Part shown: in pieces, positions 29,242 through 37,694 of the stretch
Numbering within the stretch: position 1 is the first letter of the stretch
Layout: every line of letters starts with the position of its first letter
From: Sedimentimonas flavescens
Lineage (GTDB): Bacteria; Pseudomonadota; Alphaproteobacteria; Rhodobacterales; Rhodobacteraceae
Direction: 5' to 3'
Assembly: GCF_019264375.1 (NCBI RefSeq)
Contig: NZ_JAHVAI010000008.1
Coordinates: forward strand, 62,001-126,000
DNA length: 64,000 nt
Made by a program: the position numbers and the translations under genes
The notes under the pieces: model-generated
Told to the model about the DNA's origin: nothing
The model's database searches: none
Seen by the model: only the letters and a program-made list of their open reading frames with translations

Positions 29242-30456
29242 ATGAAATTCATTCGCGATCTTATTTCTGAAAAGCGTAGCGGCAAGCAGTCGGACGTTTC
29301 AATTCCGCCGGCAGTCTGGGACGAGGAAACCTCGGTTGTACCCGAACCGGTCGAGATCCTCCCGACCGAAGCCCCCGACGTGCTGGCACTGACCCCGCAG
29401 GACGCGGTCGCCGAGGACTTCGCGCCACTCGACGAGGAGCTGGACGGCGAGGAGGCTTTCGCCGAAGACGCCGCGCTGGAAGAAGAGATCGACGAGGAGT
29501 TCGAGCAGGATCTCGAGGACGCCGCCTTTGCCGAGGATGAAGACGGCTACGAATTGCCCGCACCCGAGTTCGACGCGTTGGAAGACGAAGCGCTGGATGA
29601 CGAGACGCTGGCCGATGAGGCCGCACTTGACGCCTTCGCCGAGGAGCCTTTCGAGGACGCTCTGGATGAGGTCGAGGAAATGGTCGAAGCCGGGATGCCG
29701 GAGGAGGAAACGGTCGAGCCCTTCGAACGCCGCAAGCTCTGGACCAGCCTGCGCGACGAAGCCTATGCAACCGAGGCCGAAGAGCCGTTCATCGCCGCCC
29801 CGGAGCCGATGGACGAGACCGCGCGGGCGATTGCTGCGCTCGATCTTGCCAAGCCCACGGCCCCCGCGGTCGAGACCGATGACTCGCTCGATCTGAGCGG
29901 TCTGCCCTTCATTCATGTCGGCGGCGCAGCCCCGGCGGCGGATCTCGGCCTTGAGGTCCCGACCCCTTCGGTCGGGCGTGGCTCCGGTCGTTCGGGCCGG
30001 GTCAAGACGCGCCTTCTGGGCTTCAACCCCGGCGGCCTTGCCCCGGCGAGCCCCTTCGAGAAAGCCGCAGCCCCGGCCGATACCAACTTCCCGGTGGGCT
30101 GGATGGTCGTTGTGTCGGGCCCTGGTCGCGGCGCCTCCTTCCCGCTCTATGATGGCGTCGCCAAGATCGGCCGCGGTGAGGATCAGGCGATCGCACTGAA
30201 CTTCGGCGACAGCGCCATCTCGCGCGAGAACCACGCCGCGGTGGCCTACGATTCCGAGCAGAACGCCTTCTACATCGGCCAGAGCGGCAAGGCGAACCTT
30301 GTGCGCCTCAACAACAAGCCGCTGCTGAGTACCGAGCAGATCCGCTCGGGCGATCAGGTCCGGCTGGGCGAGACGACCCTGCGCTTCGTCGCACTGTGCG
30401 GAGAGGATTTCTCCTGGGATGCAGCCTCGCAAAATGATGTGAAACATGCTGGATGA
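29242..30456 (+). CDS. FHA-domain protein with long acidic N-terminus
   Basis: 404 residues, start supported by GGAG 8 bases upstream. Residues 1-15 are basic (MKFIRDLISEKRSGK); residues 20-200 are very acidic and probably disordered (many E/D/A repeats); then a Gly/Arg-rich linker. The C-terminal 100 residues are an FHA phosphothreonine-binding domain: VSGPGRGASFPLYDGVAKIGRGEDQAIALNFGDSAISRENHAAVAYDSEQNAFYIGQSGKANLVRLNNKPL, with the conserved Gly-Arg and S-x-x-N/H residues. It is the natural substrate or reader of the upstream kinase, 24 bases away; its stop overlaps the PP2C start by 11 bases. Confidence 0.92.
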   Translation: MKFIRDLISEKRSGKQSDVSIPPAVWDEETSVVPEPVEILPTEAPDVLALTPQDAVAEDFAPLDEELDGEEAFAEDAALEEEIDEEFEQDLEDAAFAEDEDGYELPAPEFDALEDEALDDETLADEAALDAFAEEPFEDALDEVEEMVEAGMPEEETVEPFERRKLWTSLRDEAYATEAEEPFIAAPEPMDETARAIAALDLAKPTAPAVETDDSLDLSGLPFIHVGGAAPAADLGLEVPTPSVGRGSGRSGRVKTRLLGFNPGGLAPASPFEKAAAPADTNFPVGWMVVVSGPGRGASFPLYDGVAKIGRGEDQAIALNFGDSAISRENHAAVAYDSEQNAFYIGQSGKANLVRLNNKPLLSTEQIRSGDQVRLGETTLRFVALCGEDFSWDAASQNDVKHAG

Positions 30457-31378
30457 GTTCGAGTTTCATTATGATGCCGCCACCGCGCTGGCACAGGGAC
30501 AACGCGACCAGCAGGAAGATGCGGTCGCGACGAACTTCCCCGATGGCTCGGGGCTAGGGTTCATCGTCCTTGCCGACGGTATGGGCGGCTATGCCGCGGG
30601 CGAGCTGGCCAGCCAGATCGTCGTGGCCGAGTTGTGCGACCATCTGCGCGCGCACTCAGCCGACCCTACACATCTTGAAAGCAACATCGGCCCGATCCTG
30701 CGCGATGCGCTGGAGCGTGCAAACGATCTGGTCGCCCGCTACACGACCATGCGCCCCGACCTCTACGGCATGGGGGCGACGGTTGTCGCGCCGATCATCG
30801 TCAGCAACCGGCTCTACTGGATTTCGGTGGGCGATTCGCCGCTGTACCTGCTGCGCGGCAACCGCATGTTCCGCCTCAACCAGGAACATTCGATGGCCCG
30901 CCAGATGGAGATGATGGTGGCCACCGGCGAGTTGACGCGCTTTGAGGCCGACCAGAACCCCGACCGGTTCTGCCTGACCTCGGTTCTGATCGGCGAGAGC
31001 ATCCCCGAGATTGACTGCCGCGACGTTCCGGTCGAGTTGCAGGACGGCGATATCGTCATCGCTGCCAGCGACGGGCTCCAGTTCCTCGATGAGGCGCAAA
31101 TCGCCAAACTCGTGCATGAGCACCGGGACAGCACCAGCGCCGAGATCAACGCGCGGCTGATGCAGGAGATCCTCGATCTGGACGACCCCGATCAGGACAA
31201 TGTCTCGATCTGTGTGCTCAAGATCAGCAAGCAGGCCAAGGCGGCGATGCCACCGCGCAACCCGCCGCCTGACCACCGCTCTTCGCGTTGGTCGACCCTG
31301 CGCAAGACCGTCCTGCTTCGGGTGCATCGCCCCGAGAAGCGGGTCGCCTTCAGCGCAACGGCGGCATACGAGGGCTGA
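30446..31378 (+). CDS. PP2C-family Ser/Thr protein phosphatase
   Basis: 310 residues. Metal-binding motifs: ALAQGQRDQQEDAVATNF (conserved Arg and Asp), FIVLADGMGGYAAGELAS (the DGMGG Asp), YWISVGDSPLYLLRG, IAASDGLQFLDE (ASDG) and DPDQDNVSICVLKI (final DN). The fold is complete to about residue 255; a short basic tail (RSSRWSTLRKTVLLRVHRPEKR) follows. It should oppose the kinase encoded two genes upstream. Start overlaps the FHA gene. Confidence 0.94.
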   Translation: MLDEFEFHYDAATALAQGQRDQQEDAVATNFPDGSGLGFIVLADGMGGYAAGELASQIVVAELCDHLRAHSADPTHLESNIGPILRDALERANDLVARYTTMRPDLYGMGATVVAPIIVSNRLYWISVGDSPLYLLRGNRMFRLNQEHSMARQMEMMVATGELTRFEADQNPDRFCLTSVLIGESIPEIDCRDVPVELQDGDIVIAASDGLQFLDEAQIAKLVHEHRDSTSAEINARLMQEILDLDDPDQDNVSICVLKISKQAKAAMPPRNPPPDHRSSRWSTLRKTVLLRVHRPEKRVAFSATAAYEG

Positions 31379-31383
31379 AGGCC

Positions 31384-32670
31384 ATGGCACCGCTCGAACA
31401 GATCGCAACTCAGCTGCAGCGGGCGCTGGACCGGGGCGCTCTTCCCCCCGAAGGGCAATCGATCGGTCAGCGCCTTCTGACGCATCTGAACAGCCCGACC
31501 CGGATAGCCGTGATCGGCCACCCCGGATCGGGCAAATCCAGCCTTGTAAACATGCTTCTGGGCGAGCAACTGATGCCCGATCTGGGCCGTGTGGCAGCGC
31601 TAGAGTTGTGGTATGGCCCGGCTCCGCGCGCGCTGTTCGAATTGCCCGATGGAAGCGTGCGCGCCAAGGACGGGCTGGTTGATCCCGCGCATATCCCCGC
31701 AGGTACTTTCCGCATCCGCCAGGAACTGCCCGACCCGCGGCTGCGCAAGCGCCGCTTTCTGGAACTGACGCTGAGCGAGGGGGGGGCGGACAGGCCCGCC
31801 CTGCTTGAGTGGATGGCCAAGCGCACCGATATCGCGATCTGGTGCACTCAGCAGTTCAACGATCTTGAGCGCGCAGCCTGGGCCGGAGTTCCCGATCATC
31901 TCAAGGACCATAGCTTCCTTGCGCTGACCATGGCGGACAGGCTGCACATGCGCGGGGAGCTTGGCGGCCGGATTGCCGCGCTGCAGCCTGTCGTCGCCGA
32001 GGAGTTCCTGCGGCTCTACCCGGTTGCCACCCGGCAGGCGATCGCCGCGCGCGAGGCCGCCGAGCAGACCAATGAAAAGCTCTGGTCGGCGAGCGGCGGC
32101 AAAGCCCTGTTCGACGGCATCCAGCAACAGATCGACGTGGCCCGCTCGGCCGATCTGGACCACGTTCACATCCTGCTCGACCGCTACAAGGTCGCGCTTG
32201 ATGAGCCTAAGCCGGAACCCGCTCCCAAGGCAGAGGCCGCACCCGCGCCCAATGCGCAAGCCGCGCCCGAGCGCCCGGCCGCCCCGCCGAAGCCCCGTGT
32301 CGATATTGCCGATGCCGTCCGCCGCGCCACCCAGCACGATCCGAAGCCCGAGCCTGCCCGCGTCATCGACCGCGCTCTGGCGCTGCTGCAGGGCTGCGCA
32401 CAGGAACTGATCGAGACCCCCGAGGCCACCGCAGGCGCGTCAAGCGACGCGATTCTCGAGCGGTGTTCGCAGGCTGCGGAAGAGCTGGTCACGCTGCTGT
32501 CGTCCTCCGATGACCGCTCGGAAGAGATCGAGGCCTTCCGTGAGGACGCTATCGAGGGAGAGCAGATGCTGATGCTGCTCCGGCTCGAACGCTCTGAAAA
32601 CGCGGCAGCGGATGCACTGACGGTGCTGGTGCAGATGAAGAAGGAGATGTCCGAACGGCGGGCGCGATGA
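31384..32670 (+). CDS. P-loop GTPase with Pro-rich linker and helical C-terminus
   Basis: 428 residues from the ATG at 31384, five bases after the PP2C stop. Walker A/G1 GHPGSGKSS at residues 45-53 in a Era/dynamin-like setting (RIAVIGHPGSGKSSLVNMLLGEQLMP); a possible G4 is LTMAD. Around residue 275 a Pro/Ala-rich spacer (KPEPAPKAEAAPAPNAQAAPERPAAPP) leads to a helical region ending in Glu/Arg-rich sequence. It belongs to the same GTPase group as the small GTPase at 34.9 kb (compare AIWCTQQFNDLERAAWAGVPDHLK with VVWCTHATQAWRQSEAATWGR). Confidence 0.85.
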   Translation: MAPLEQIATQLQRALDRGALPPEGQSIGQRLLTHLNSPTRIAVIGHPGSGKSSLVNMLLGEQLMPDLGRVAALELWYGPAPRALFELPDGSVRAKDGLVDPAHIPAGTFRIRQELPDPRLRKRRFLELTLSEGGADRPALLEWMAKRTDIAIWCTQQFNDLERAAWAGVPDHLKDHSFLALTMADRLHMRGELGGRIAALQPVVAEEFLRLYPVATRQAIAAREAAEQTNEKLWSASGGKALFDGIQQQIDVARSADLDHVHILLDRYKVALDEPKPEPAPKAEAAPAPNAQAAPERPAAPPKPRVDIADAVRRATQHDPKPEPARVIDRALALLQGCAQELIETPEATAGASSDAILERCSQAAEELVTLLSSSDDRSEEIEAFREDAIEGEQMLMLLRLERSENAAADALTVLVQMKKEMSERRAR

Positions 32671-32760
32671 AATGCGCCAATACCGCCGCCTGACACAGCC
32701 ACGTCAAGCTTTGACCACATTCCGAGTCAAGAATGCGGGGAAGTCAGAAAAGTATTTTTC

Positions 32761-32823
32761 ATGAATGCCATGCTCAAGTTCATTCCGAAGACCCAGGAAA
32801 CCGCCAAGACAGGTGAGGCATGA
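32761..32823 (+). CDS. Possible 20-residue coupled small ORF
   Basis: In the 149-base gap before the dynamin-like gene, an ATG at 32761 encodes MNAMLKFIPKTQETAKTGEA; its TGA overlaps the dynamin ATG (ATGA). Codon choice matches the neighbours. No good binding site is visible in front of it. It could be a leader peptide for translational coupling, or chance. Confidence 0.3.
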   Translation: MNAMLKFIPKTQETAKTGEA

Positions 32824-34910
32824 CGATAGTGCCCCAGATCACAACGGGTGACCGACTCACGTCGATTGCGCCGCGCGAATGCCTGAACGCCGGGCTGGAG
32901 CCGCTGGCCGATTTCGCCGCGCGCGTGAAAGAGGTCGAGGCGACTCTGGAGACGCTCGAACATGTCGCGGGCGACGCGGCGGCCCGGTCTGTTGCGCGTC
33001 TGCGCCACGAACTGGCCGAGTTCGAACCGGCAATCACCTTCCTCGGACAGGTCAAAGCGGGCAAAACCACGCTGGTCAACGCGCTCGCCGGCTGGTCCGA
33101 TCTGCTGCCCGCCGACGTGAACCCCTGGACCTCGGTCGTCACCTCGCTGCACCTGCTGCCCGGCGCGCACCGCAAGGAGGTGGGCGCCCGCTTCCAGTTG
33201 ATGAAGGAAGACGAGTGGGATCGCCTGCTCAACAAGGGCGGTCGTCTGGGTGAGTTGGCGCAGCGCGCCGATGCCGAGGGCGAACTGGCAAAGATCCGCG
33301 AACAGATCGAGGCGCTGCGCGAGAAATCCCGCCGCCGCCTGGGCAAGAAGTTCGAGCTGCTGCTGGGGCAGGAGCACGAATACGGCTATTTCGACAAGAA
33401 CCTGCTGGAACGCTACATCTGCCTTGGCGACGACTTTCTGGATGAAGACGCGCCCGAGGAAGAAGAGCATCAGGGCCGCTTCGCCGATATCACCCGCGCG
33501 GCGGACCTCTACCTGCATTGCCAGACCATGCCGATGCAGATGTGCCTGCGCGACACGCCCGGCGTGAACGACACCTTCCTGATGCGCGAGCAGGTCACCA
33601 TCAATGCCGTGCGCGAAAGCCGGATCTGCGTCGTGGTGCTCTCGGCCCATCAGGCGCTGACTTCCGTCGATATGGGTCTGATCCGCCTGATCTCGAACCT
33701 GCATTCGCGCGACGTGGTGATCTTCGTCAACCGCATCGACGAGCTGCGCGACCCCGCCCGGCAAGTGCCCGAGATCGAGCAAAGCATCCGCGACACGCTG
33801 GCCAAGCACAATGGCCCGCAGGACGCCGAGATCATCTTTGGCAGCGGCTACTGGGCCAACAAGGTGCTGTCCGAAAGCCTCGACGAGATGTCGAAGGCCA
33901 GTTCGGACGCGCTGGTGAACTGGGCACAGCGCGAGCTGGTGGATTCCAAGCTGGACCTGACGCCTGCCGAAATGGTCTGGCACCTGTCGGGCCTGCCCAA
34001 GCTTAACCGCACGATTGCCGATCAGATCGTCACGACCCTCGGCAATCCCAAGTTGCGCAAGATCGCCAGCGCCGCCGTAACCATCGCCAGCGGCCTGCAA
34101 GCGGCGAATATCGTGCGTATCGAGGGCGAGAGCGCCGATACTTCGGTCAGCTTCAACCAGGTGGCCGGCGAGTTCGACGAACTGGCGGCCCGGCACATCA
34201 AAGCCCTGCAAGATCAGTTGACGACGGTGACCGGCGCCTATCACGACCGCGCCGACCGGGCGCACGCGAATTTCGTCGAGCGCGCGACCCATTCGCTGAT
34301 CGAGCATCTGGAGCGCAACGGCGATCACGAGGTCTGGGAATACGATCCGACCGGGCTTCGCGTGCTGCTGAAATCGGCCTATTCGGTCTATAGCTCTCGC
34401 GCGCAAACCGCCGCGAACACCTGCTACAAGGCGGCGGTGATCGACATTGCGGAACTGCTCTACAAGTCCTTCGGCAATGCGATCGAGGGCATTCAGCTTT
34501 CGATCCCCGAAGCGCCCGATCCGCCCGCGCCGGTGATGCTTGCCCAGACCATCGTGCTCGATTTCAATGACGGCTGGTGGGTCTCGTGGTGGCGCCGGAC
34601 GCGCGGCTATAAGGCTTTTGCCCAGCGTTTCTACGGGATGATCTCTGCCGAGACCGCGGATTTCATGGCTCAGTTCAAGACCATCCCGCCACAGGATTTC
34701 AACGCCCAGATGGAGGCGGTGCTGAAGGGGCTGCTCGATCAATGCCATGACCTGCTGTTCGAGATCGGCAGCAGTCGCGGCAACAAGGAGCATCTGCAAA
34801 GCCTGCTGCTGAACGGCGAAGAGCGCGACCGCCGCGAAGTGATCGACAGCCTGCTCGAAACGCTTCAGGTCCATGTGGCGCGCAGCAACGAAGAGGCGCT
34901 AGCGATATGA
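32820..34910 (+). CDS. Dynamin-like large GTPase
   Basis: 696 residues, start with AGGTGAGG upstream. G1 GQVKAGKT at residues 76-83, G2 Thr in NPWTSVVT, G3 DTPG at 245-248 (CLRDTPGVNDTFLMREQVT), G4 NRID at 304-307. A charged helical insert between G2 and G3 (about 125-220: LREKSRRRLGKKFEL ... DEDAPEEEEHQGR) and a long helical C-terminus fit bacterial dynamin-like proteins. Around 580-600 the sequence DFNDGWWVSWWRRTRGYKAF is aromatic and basic, a plausible membrane-binding paddle. Bacterial dynamins remodel or protect membranes; here it probably acts with the two other GTPases of the operon. Confidence 0.9.
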   Translation: MTIVPQITTGDRLTSIAPRECLNAGLEPLADFAARVKEVEATLETLEHVAGDAAARSVARLRHELAEFEPAITFLGQVKAGKTTLVNALAGWSDLLPADVNPWTSVVTSLHLLPGAHRKEVGARFQLMKEDEWDRLLNKGGRLGELAQRADAEGELAKIREQIEALREKSRRRLGKKFELLLGQEHEYGYFDKNLLERYICLGDDFLDEDAPEEEEHQGRFADITRAADLYLHCQTMPMQMCLRDTPGVNDTFLMREQVTINAVRESRICVVVLSAHQALTSVDMGLIRLISNLHSRDVVIFVNRIDELRDPARQVPEIEQSIRDTLAKHNGPQDAEIIFGSGYWANKVLSESLDEMSKASSDALVNWAQRELVDSKLDLTPAEMVWHLSGLPKLNRTIADQIVTTLGNPKLRKIASAAVTIASGLQAANIVRIEGESADTSVSFNQVAGEFDELAARHIKALQDQLTTVTGAYHDRADRAHANFVERATHSLIEHLERNGDHEVWEYDPTGLRVLLKSAYSVYSSRAQTAANTCYKAAVIDIAELLYKSFGNAIEGIQLSIPEAPDPPAPVMLAQTIVLDFNDGWWVSWWRRTRGYKAFAQRFYGMISAETADFMAQFKTIPPQDFNAQMEAVLKGLLDQCHDLLFEIGSSRGNKEHLQSLLLNGEERDRREVIDSLLETLQVHVARSNEEALAI

Positions 34911-35785
34911 CCGACACGAGCCAGACCGGCGCACGCCGCAAACCGCGCCTTGTGCTGATGGGCGAATTCAGCGCGGGCAAGAGCACCCTGTCGAACATTT
35001 TGCTGGAGGGCGAGGCCCTGCCCATGCGCGTGACCGCAACGCGCCTGCCCCCGGTACATATCACCTACGGCGCACCCTCGGCCTTTGCCGAGCATCGCGA
35101 CGGCACCCGGACCGAGATCAACCCCGCCGAACTGGGCGCGGTCAACCTCGATGAGACGCGCTGGATCCACCTGACAATGGAGGCCGACACGCTCGAGCTG
35201 TGCGACCTGATTGACATGCCCGGCATCTCGGACCCGAACATGCCTTCCGATATCTGGGACGCGGTGATGGAAAAGGCCGACCACGTCGTCTGGTGCACCC
35301 ATGCGACCCAGGCCTGGCGGCAATCCGAAGCGGCGACCTGGGGCCGGATGCTGCCCTATACGCGCGGCAAGAACCTGCTACTGATCACCCAGTTCGACAA
35401 GCTGCGCAACCCGCGCGACAAGAGCCGAGTGCTGAACCGCGTGCGCAACGAGGTCGATGGGCTGTTCACCCAGATCTACCCGGTCTCACTGCTTGAGGCG
35501 CTTGAGGCGGGCGACGATTATGATGCCTGGCAAGCGAGCGGCGCGGCCGAGTTCCTTGAACACCTCGTCGAGATCCTGATGGAGACGGGCAGCGCGTTGC
35601 AGCAGCCTGTCGGCGCCAAGCCGGCGACCGAACGCCCCACCCTGCCGCCGGCGATGGAGGCGGCACCGCCTTGCGCCGAAGCTCCGACTGCCGCGCCAAT
35701 CGTGCCCCGCCGCGTTCACGTCAAGACGACCACAACCGCCCGCCCTCGACCTGATGACGTGGCTGATCTAAAGCTAGAGACATAA
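34907..35785 (+). CDS. Small GTPase of the dynamin-associated type
   Basis: 292 residues, start overlapping the dynamin stop (ATGA). G1 GEFSAGKST (LVLMGEFSAGKSTLSNILL), G2 region RVTATRLPPVHITYG, G3 DMPG in LIDMPGISDPNMPSDIWD, G4-like TQFDKLRNPRDK. The last 75 residues are Pro/Ala-rich and probably disordered, like the linker of the GTPase at 31.4 kb. No membrane helix. Likely partner or loading factor of the large GTPase. Confidence 0.88.
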   Translation: MTDTSQTGARRKPRLVLMGEFSAGKSTLSNILLEGEALPMRVTATRLPPVHITYGAPSAFAEHRDGTRTEINPAELGAVNLDETRWIHLTMEADTLELCDLIDMPGISDPNMPSDIWDAVMEKADHVVWCTHATQAWRQSEAATWGRMLPYTRGKNLLLITQFDKLRNPRDKSRVLNRVRNEVDGLFTQIYPVSLLEALEAGDDYDAWQASGAAEFLEHLVEILMETGSALQQPVGAKPATERPTLPPAMEAAPPCAEAPTAAPIVPRRVHVKTTTTARPRPDDVADLKLET

Positions 35786-35810
35786 GGACCCCGCCCAAGG
35801 AAAGACGGAG

Positions 35811-36191
35811 ATGCAGATCCAGGACCATCTCGACCAGTTGCTCAACGACGCGCCCGGCTGCCGCCTCGCGACGTTCGGTGACTTGTCGTCTGGTCTGATC
35901 CTGAAATGGAGCGCGCCGTCGCCCTGCCCGCGCGAAGTTCTCGACCAACTCTCCGAACAATCGGCAGGCTGTTTTGCGCTGCTCGACCCGGCGCTGCTGC
36001 CCGAAGGTATCCCGGCGCCGGAGTACGGGCAGGCCGTGATGGCCTTCACCGATCGCGCGACCCGCGTTTTCGCGCGCAGCGCAGACGCGCCTGACGACAT
36101 TGTCGGCGCTGTATTCGCGCCGCAGACCGATGCGCATACCGCGCTGAGCCTGACCAGGGAGGCGGCTGAAAAGCTCGCAGACCCGCAATGA
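35811..36191 (+). CDS. Small protein, possible roadblock/LC7 fold
   Basis: 126 residues. The layout fits a roadblock domain: helix LDQLLNDAPGCRL, strands ATFGDLSSGLILKWSAP, helix REVLDQLSEQSAGCFAL, then strands AVMAFTDRATRVFARSADAPDDIVGAVFAPQTD and final helix LSLTREAAEKL. Roadblock proteins act as GTPase regulators (MglB for MglA, CvnB in conservons), which would suit a gene directly after a small GTPase. The assignment is by pattern only. A start codon at 35811 has AAAGACGGAG just upstream. Confidence 0.5.
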   Translation: MQIQDHLDQLLNDAPGCRLATFGDLSSGLILKWSAPSPCPREVLDQLSEQSAGCFALLDPALLPEGIPAPEYGQAVMAFTDRATRVFARSADAPDDIVGAVFAPQTDAHTALSLTREAAEKLADPQ

Positions 36192-36961
36192 GCGCCTCGA
36201 AACGCAAGACACAGGGCAAAACCGTGGCGACCGAGGATCAGCTGAGCCGCCTGCTCGACCGCTTGTCGAGCGCCCCCGAGTCGCTCGCCGCAGAACGTCA
36301 GTCGCTGCCGCAATCCGCCGATTCGCGTCTGCAATTCCTGCTGCGCGAGATCGACGAGACCGTCCTGCCGCGCCACCTCGACCTGCTTGCGAGCGGGCAC
36401 CGAGTTGCGCGGCTGACCGTCTCGAACCGGCGCCTGATCGATATCGACACGCCTGGCCGCGCTGCGCCCCCCGAAGACCCGCAGGCGATGGTCGAACTTT
36501 TCGCCGAAAGCCTGACCAAGCTTGCGCGCATGGCCGGGGATATGGCGTTGCAGGTGACGCGCCGCACCGCCCTGCCCTCTCACCCCGAGGCGGCCTGTTC
36601 GGTCCATACGCTCGAACAACTGCTCGGGATCGAGCCGAGCCATATTCCCTTCGAGCGACTCTGCCGCCAGATCGAGGCCAAAGCCCTTTCGCAACTGGCG
36701 TGGACTAACGGCTCGGAAGCGGCGACGGGCGCGCCGGAATGGGCACCCGCACTGCGTGACATCGCCGCGCGCTACCGCGCGATGCACTCCAAACCGCGCA
36801 AGGCCCCCCGCATCCGCCCGATGCGCACCGAGGGCATCGTCCTCCCCCTCTCCGACGATCTGATCGTCACGATCATCTCGCTTGCCGAGAACGGCCTTGC
36901 TGCCGTCTTGCCGCGCGCCGAAGGGCTTGCCCTGATCGCGGCCTGGCAACACCCCGCCTAG
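36188..36961 (+). CDS. Unknown protein, last gene of the kinase-GTPase operon
   Basis: 257 residues, start overlapping the previous stop by four bases (ATGA). Basic N-terminus (SASKRKTQGKTVA), then an amphipathic, mostly helical body. Short conserved-looking pieces: HRVARLTVSNRRLIDID, MVELFAESLTKLARMAGDMALQVTRR, ACSVHTLEQLLGIEPSHIPFERLCRQIEAKALSQLAW, and a C-terminal beta-like segment EGIVLPLSDDLIVTIISLAENGLAAVLPRAEGLALIAAW. No motif I can name. Its coupling to the roadblock-like gene suggests they work together. Confidence 0.8.
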   Translation: MSASKRKTQGKTVATEDQLSRLLDRLSSAPESLAAERQSLPQSADSRLQFLLREIDETVLPRHLDLLASGHRVARLTVSNRRLIDIDTPGRAAPPEDPQAMVELFAESLTKLARMAGDMALQVTRRTALPSHPEAACSVHTLEQLLGIEPSHIPFERLCRQIEAKALSQLAWTNGSEAATGAPEWAPALRDIAARYRAMHSKPRKAPRIRPMRTEGIVLPLSDDLIVTIISLAENGLAAVLPRAEGLALIAAWQHPA

Positions 36962-36973
36962 CTTCCCTGACAC

Positions 36974-36991
36974 GCGGCAGATCAGTGCCGC
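36974..36991 (+). terminator. Weak hairpin at the end of the kinase-GTPase operon
   Basis: GCGGCA, six-base loop GATCAG, TGCCGC, 12 bases after the last stop. No T-run follows on the plus strand, so termination here is uncertain. Confidence 0.35.
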
Positions 36992-37001
36992 AAAATAAGC
37001 G

Positions 37002-37031
37002 TTGCTATTTTTTAGACGATCGGTCTATAAA
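37002..37031 (+). promoter_or_regulatory. acuR promoter with embedded TetR-type operator
   Basis: TTGCTA (37002-37007), 18 bases, TATAAA (37026-37031) looks like a sigma-70 promoter. The dyad TAGAC-GATCG-GTCTA (37013-37027) fills the spacer and touches the -10 box, 9 bases before the acuR ATG. This is where a self-repressing TetR protein should bind. Transcription would begin at or next to the ATG, giving a leaderless or nearly leaderless mRNA. Confidence 0.7.
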
Positions 37032-37036
37032 TAGAA

Positions 37037-37669
37037 ATGAGCAACTCATCCCCCCTTTCCCGCAATCGCGGTCGGCCCCGGAAGTCACCCGAGGAAATGG
37101 CGCATCTGCACAATGCGCTGATCCGTGCGGGGCTTGTCGTGCTGACCGAGAAAGGTTTTTCTGCCGTCGGAATCGATGAGATCCTGCGCCTTGCTGGCGT
37201 GCCCAAGGGATCGTTCTACGCCTATTACGACAGCAAGGAGGCTTTCGGCCGTGCGCTGATCGACGCCTATGCCGGGTATTTCGCGGCCAAGCTCGACCGC
37301 TGGTTTCTGGACGACGCATTGACGCCGCTCGCACGGCTGCACGCCTTCGTCGAGGATGCGAAAGCGGGCATGGCGCGGCACGGCTTCACGCGCGGCTGCC
37401 TTGTGGGAAACCTCGGACAAGAGATGGGCACCCTGCCCCCGTCGTTCCGCAGACAACTGACAGATGTCTTGCTCGACTGGCAGGCCCGCACCGCCTCCTG
37501 TCTGCACGCGGCGCAGGCCGCGGGCGAGATCGGCCCCGAGGCCGATTGCGACCAGTTAGCAGAGATTTTCTGGATCGGATGGGAGGGCGCGGTTCTGCGC
37601 GCCAAGCTCGAACTCTCGCCCGCACCGCTTGACACCTTCGCGGCAGGCTTTCTGGCCATGTTGCGCTGA
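37037..37669 (+). CDS. acuR: TetR-family repressor, AcuR-like
   Basis: 210 residues. N-terminal helix-turn-helix: [68 protein letters not shown]. The C-terminal ligand-binding part ([23 protein letters not shown]) matches AcuR, the acrylate-responsive repressor of Rhodobacter sphaeroides. It is followed at once by acuI, as in that organism, and preceded by a dyad in its own promoter. No Shine-Dalgarno sequence precedes the ATG. Confidence 0.88.
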   Translation: MSNSSPLSRNRGRPRKSPEEMAHLHNALIRAGLVVLTEKGFSAVGIDEILRLAGVPKGSFYAYYDSKEAFGRALIDAYAGYFAAKLDRWFLDDALTPLARLHAFVEDAKAGMARHGFTRGCLVGNLGQEMGTLPPSFRRQLTDVLLDWQARTASCLHAAQAAGEIGPEADCDQLAEIFWIGWEGAVLRAKLELSPAPLDTFAAGFLAMLR

Positions 37670-37694
37670 CCCGATCACCCAAAGGAGGACGACC

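Noticed and set aside
32727-34874. 715-codon minus-strand frame opposite the dynamin-like gene
   Set aside because: Long but antisense; the plus strand has all GTPase motifs and overlapping starts with its neighbours.
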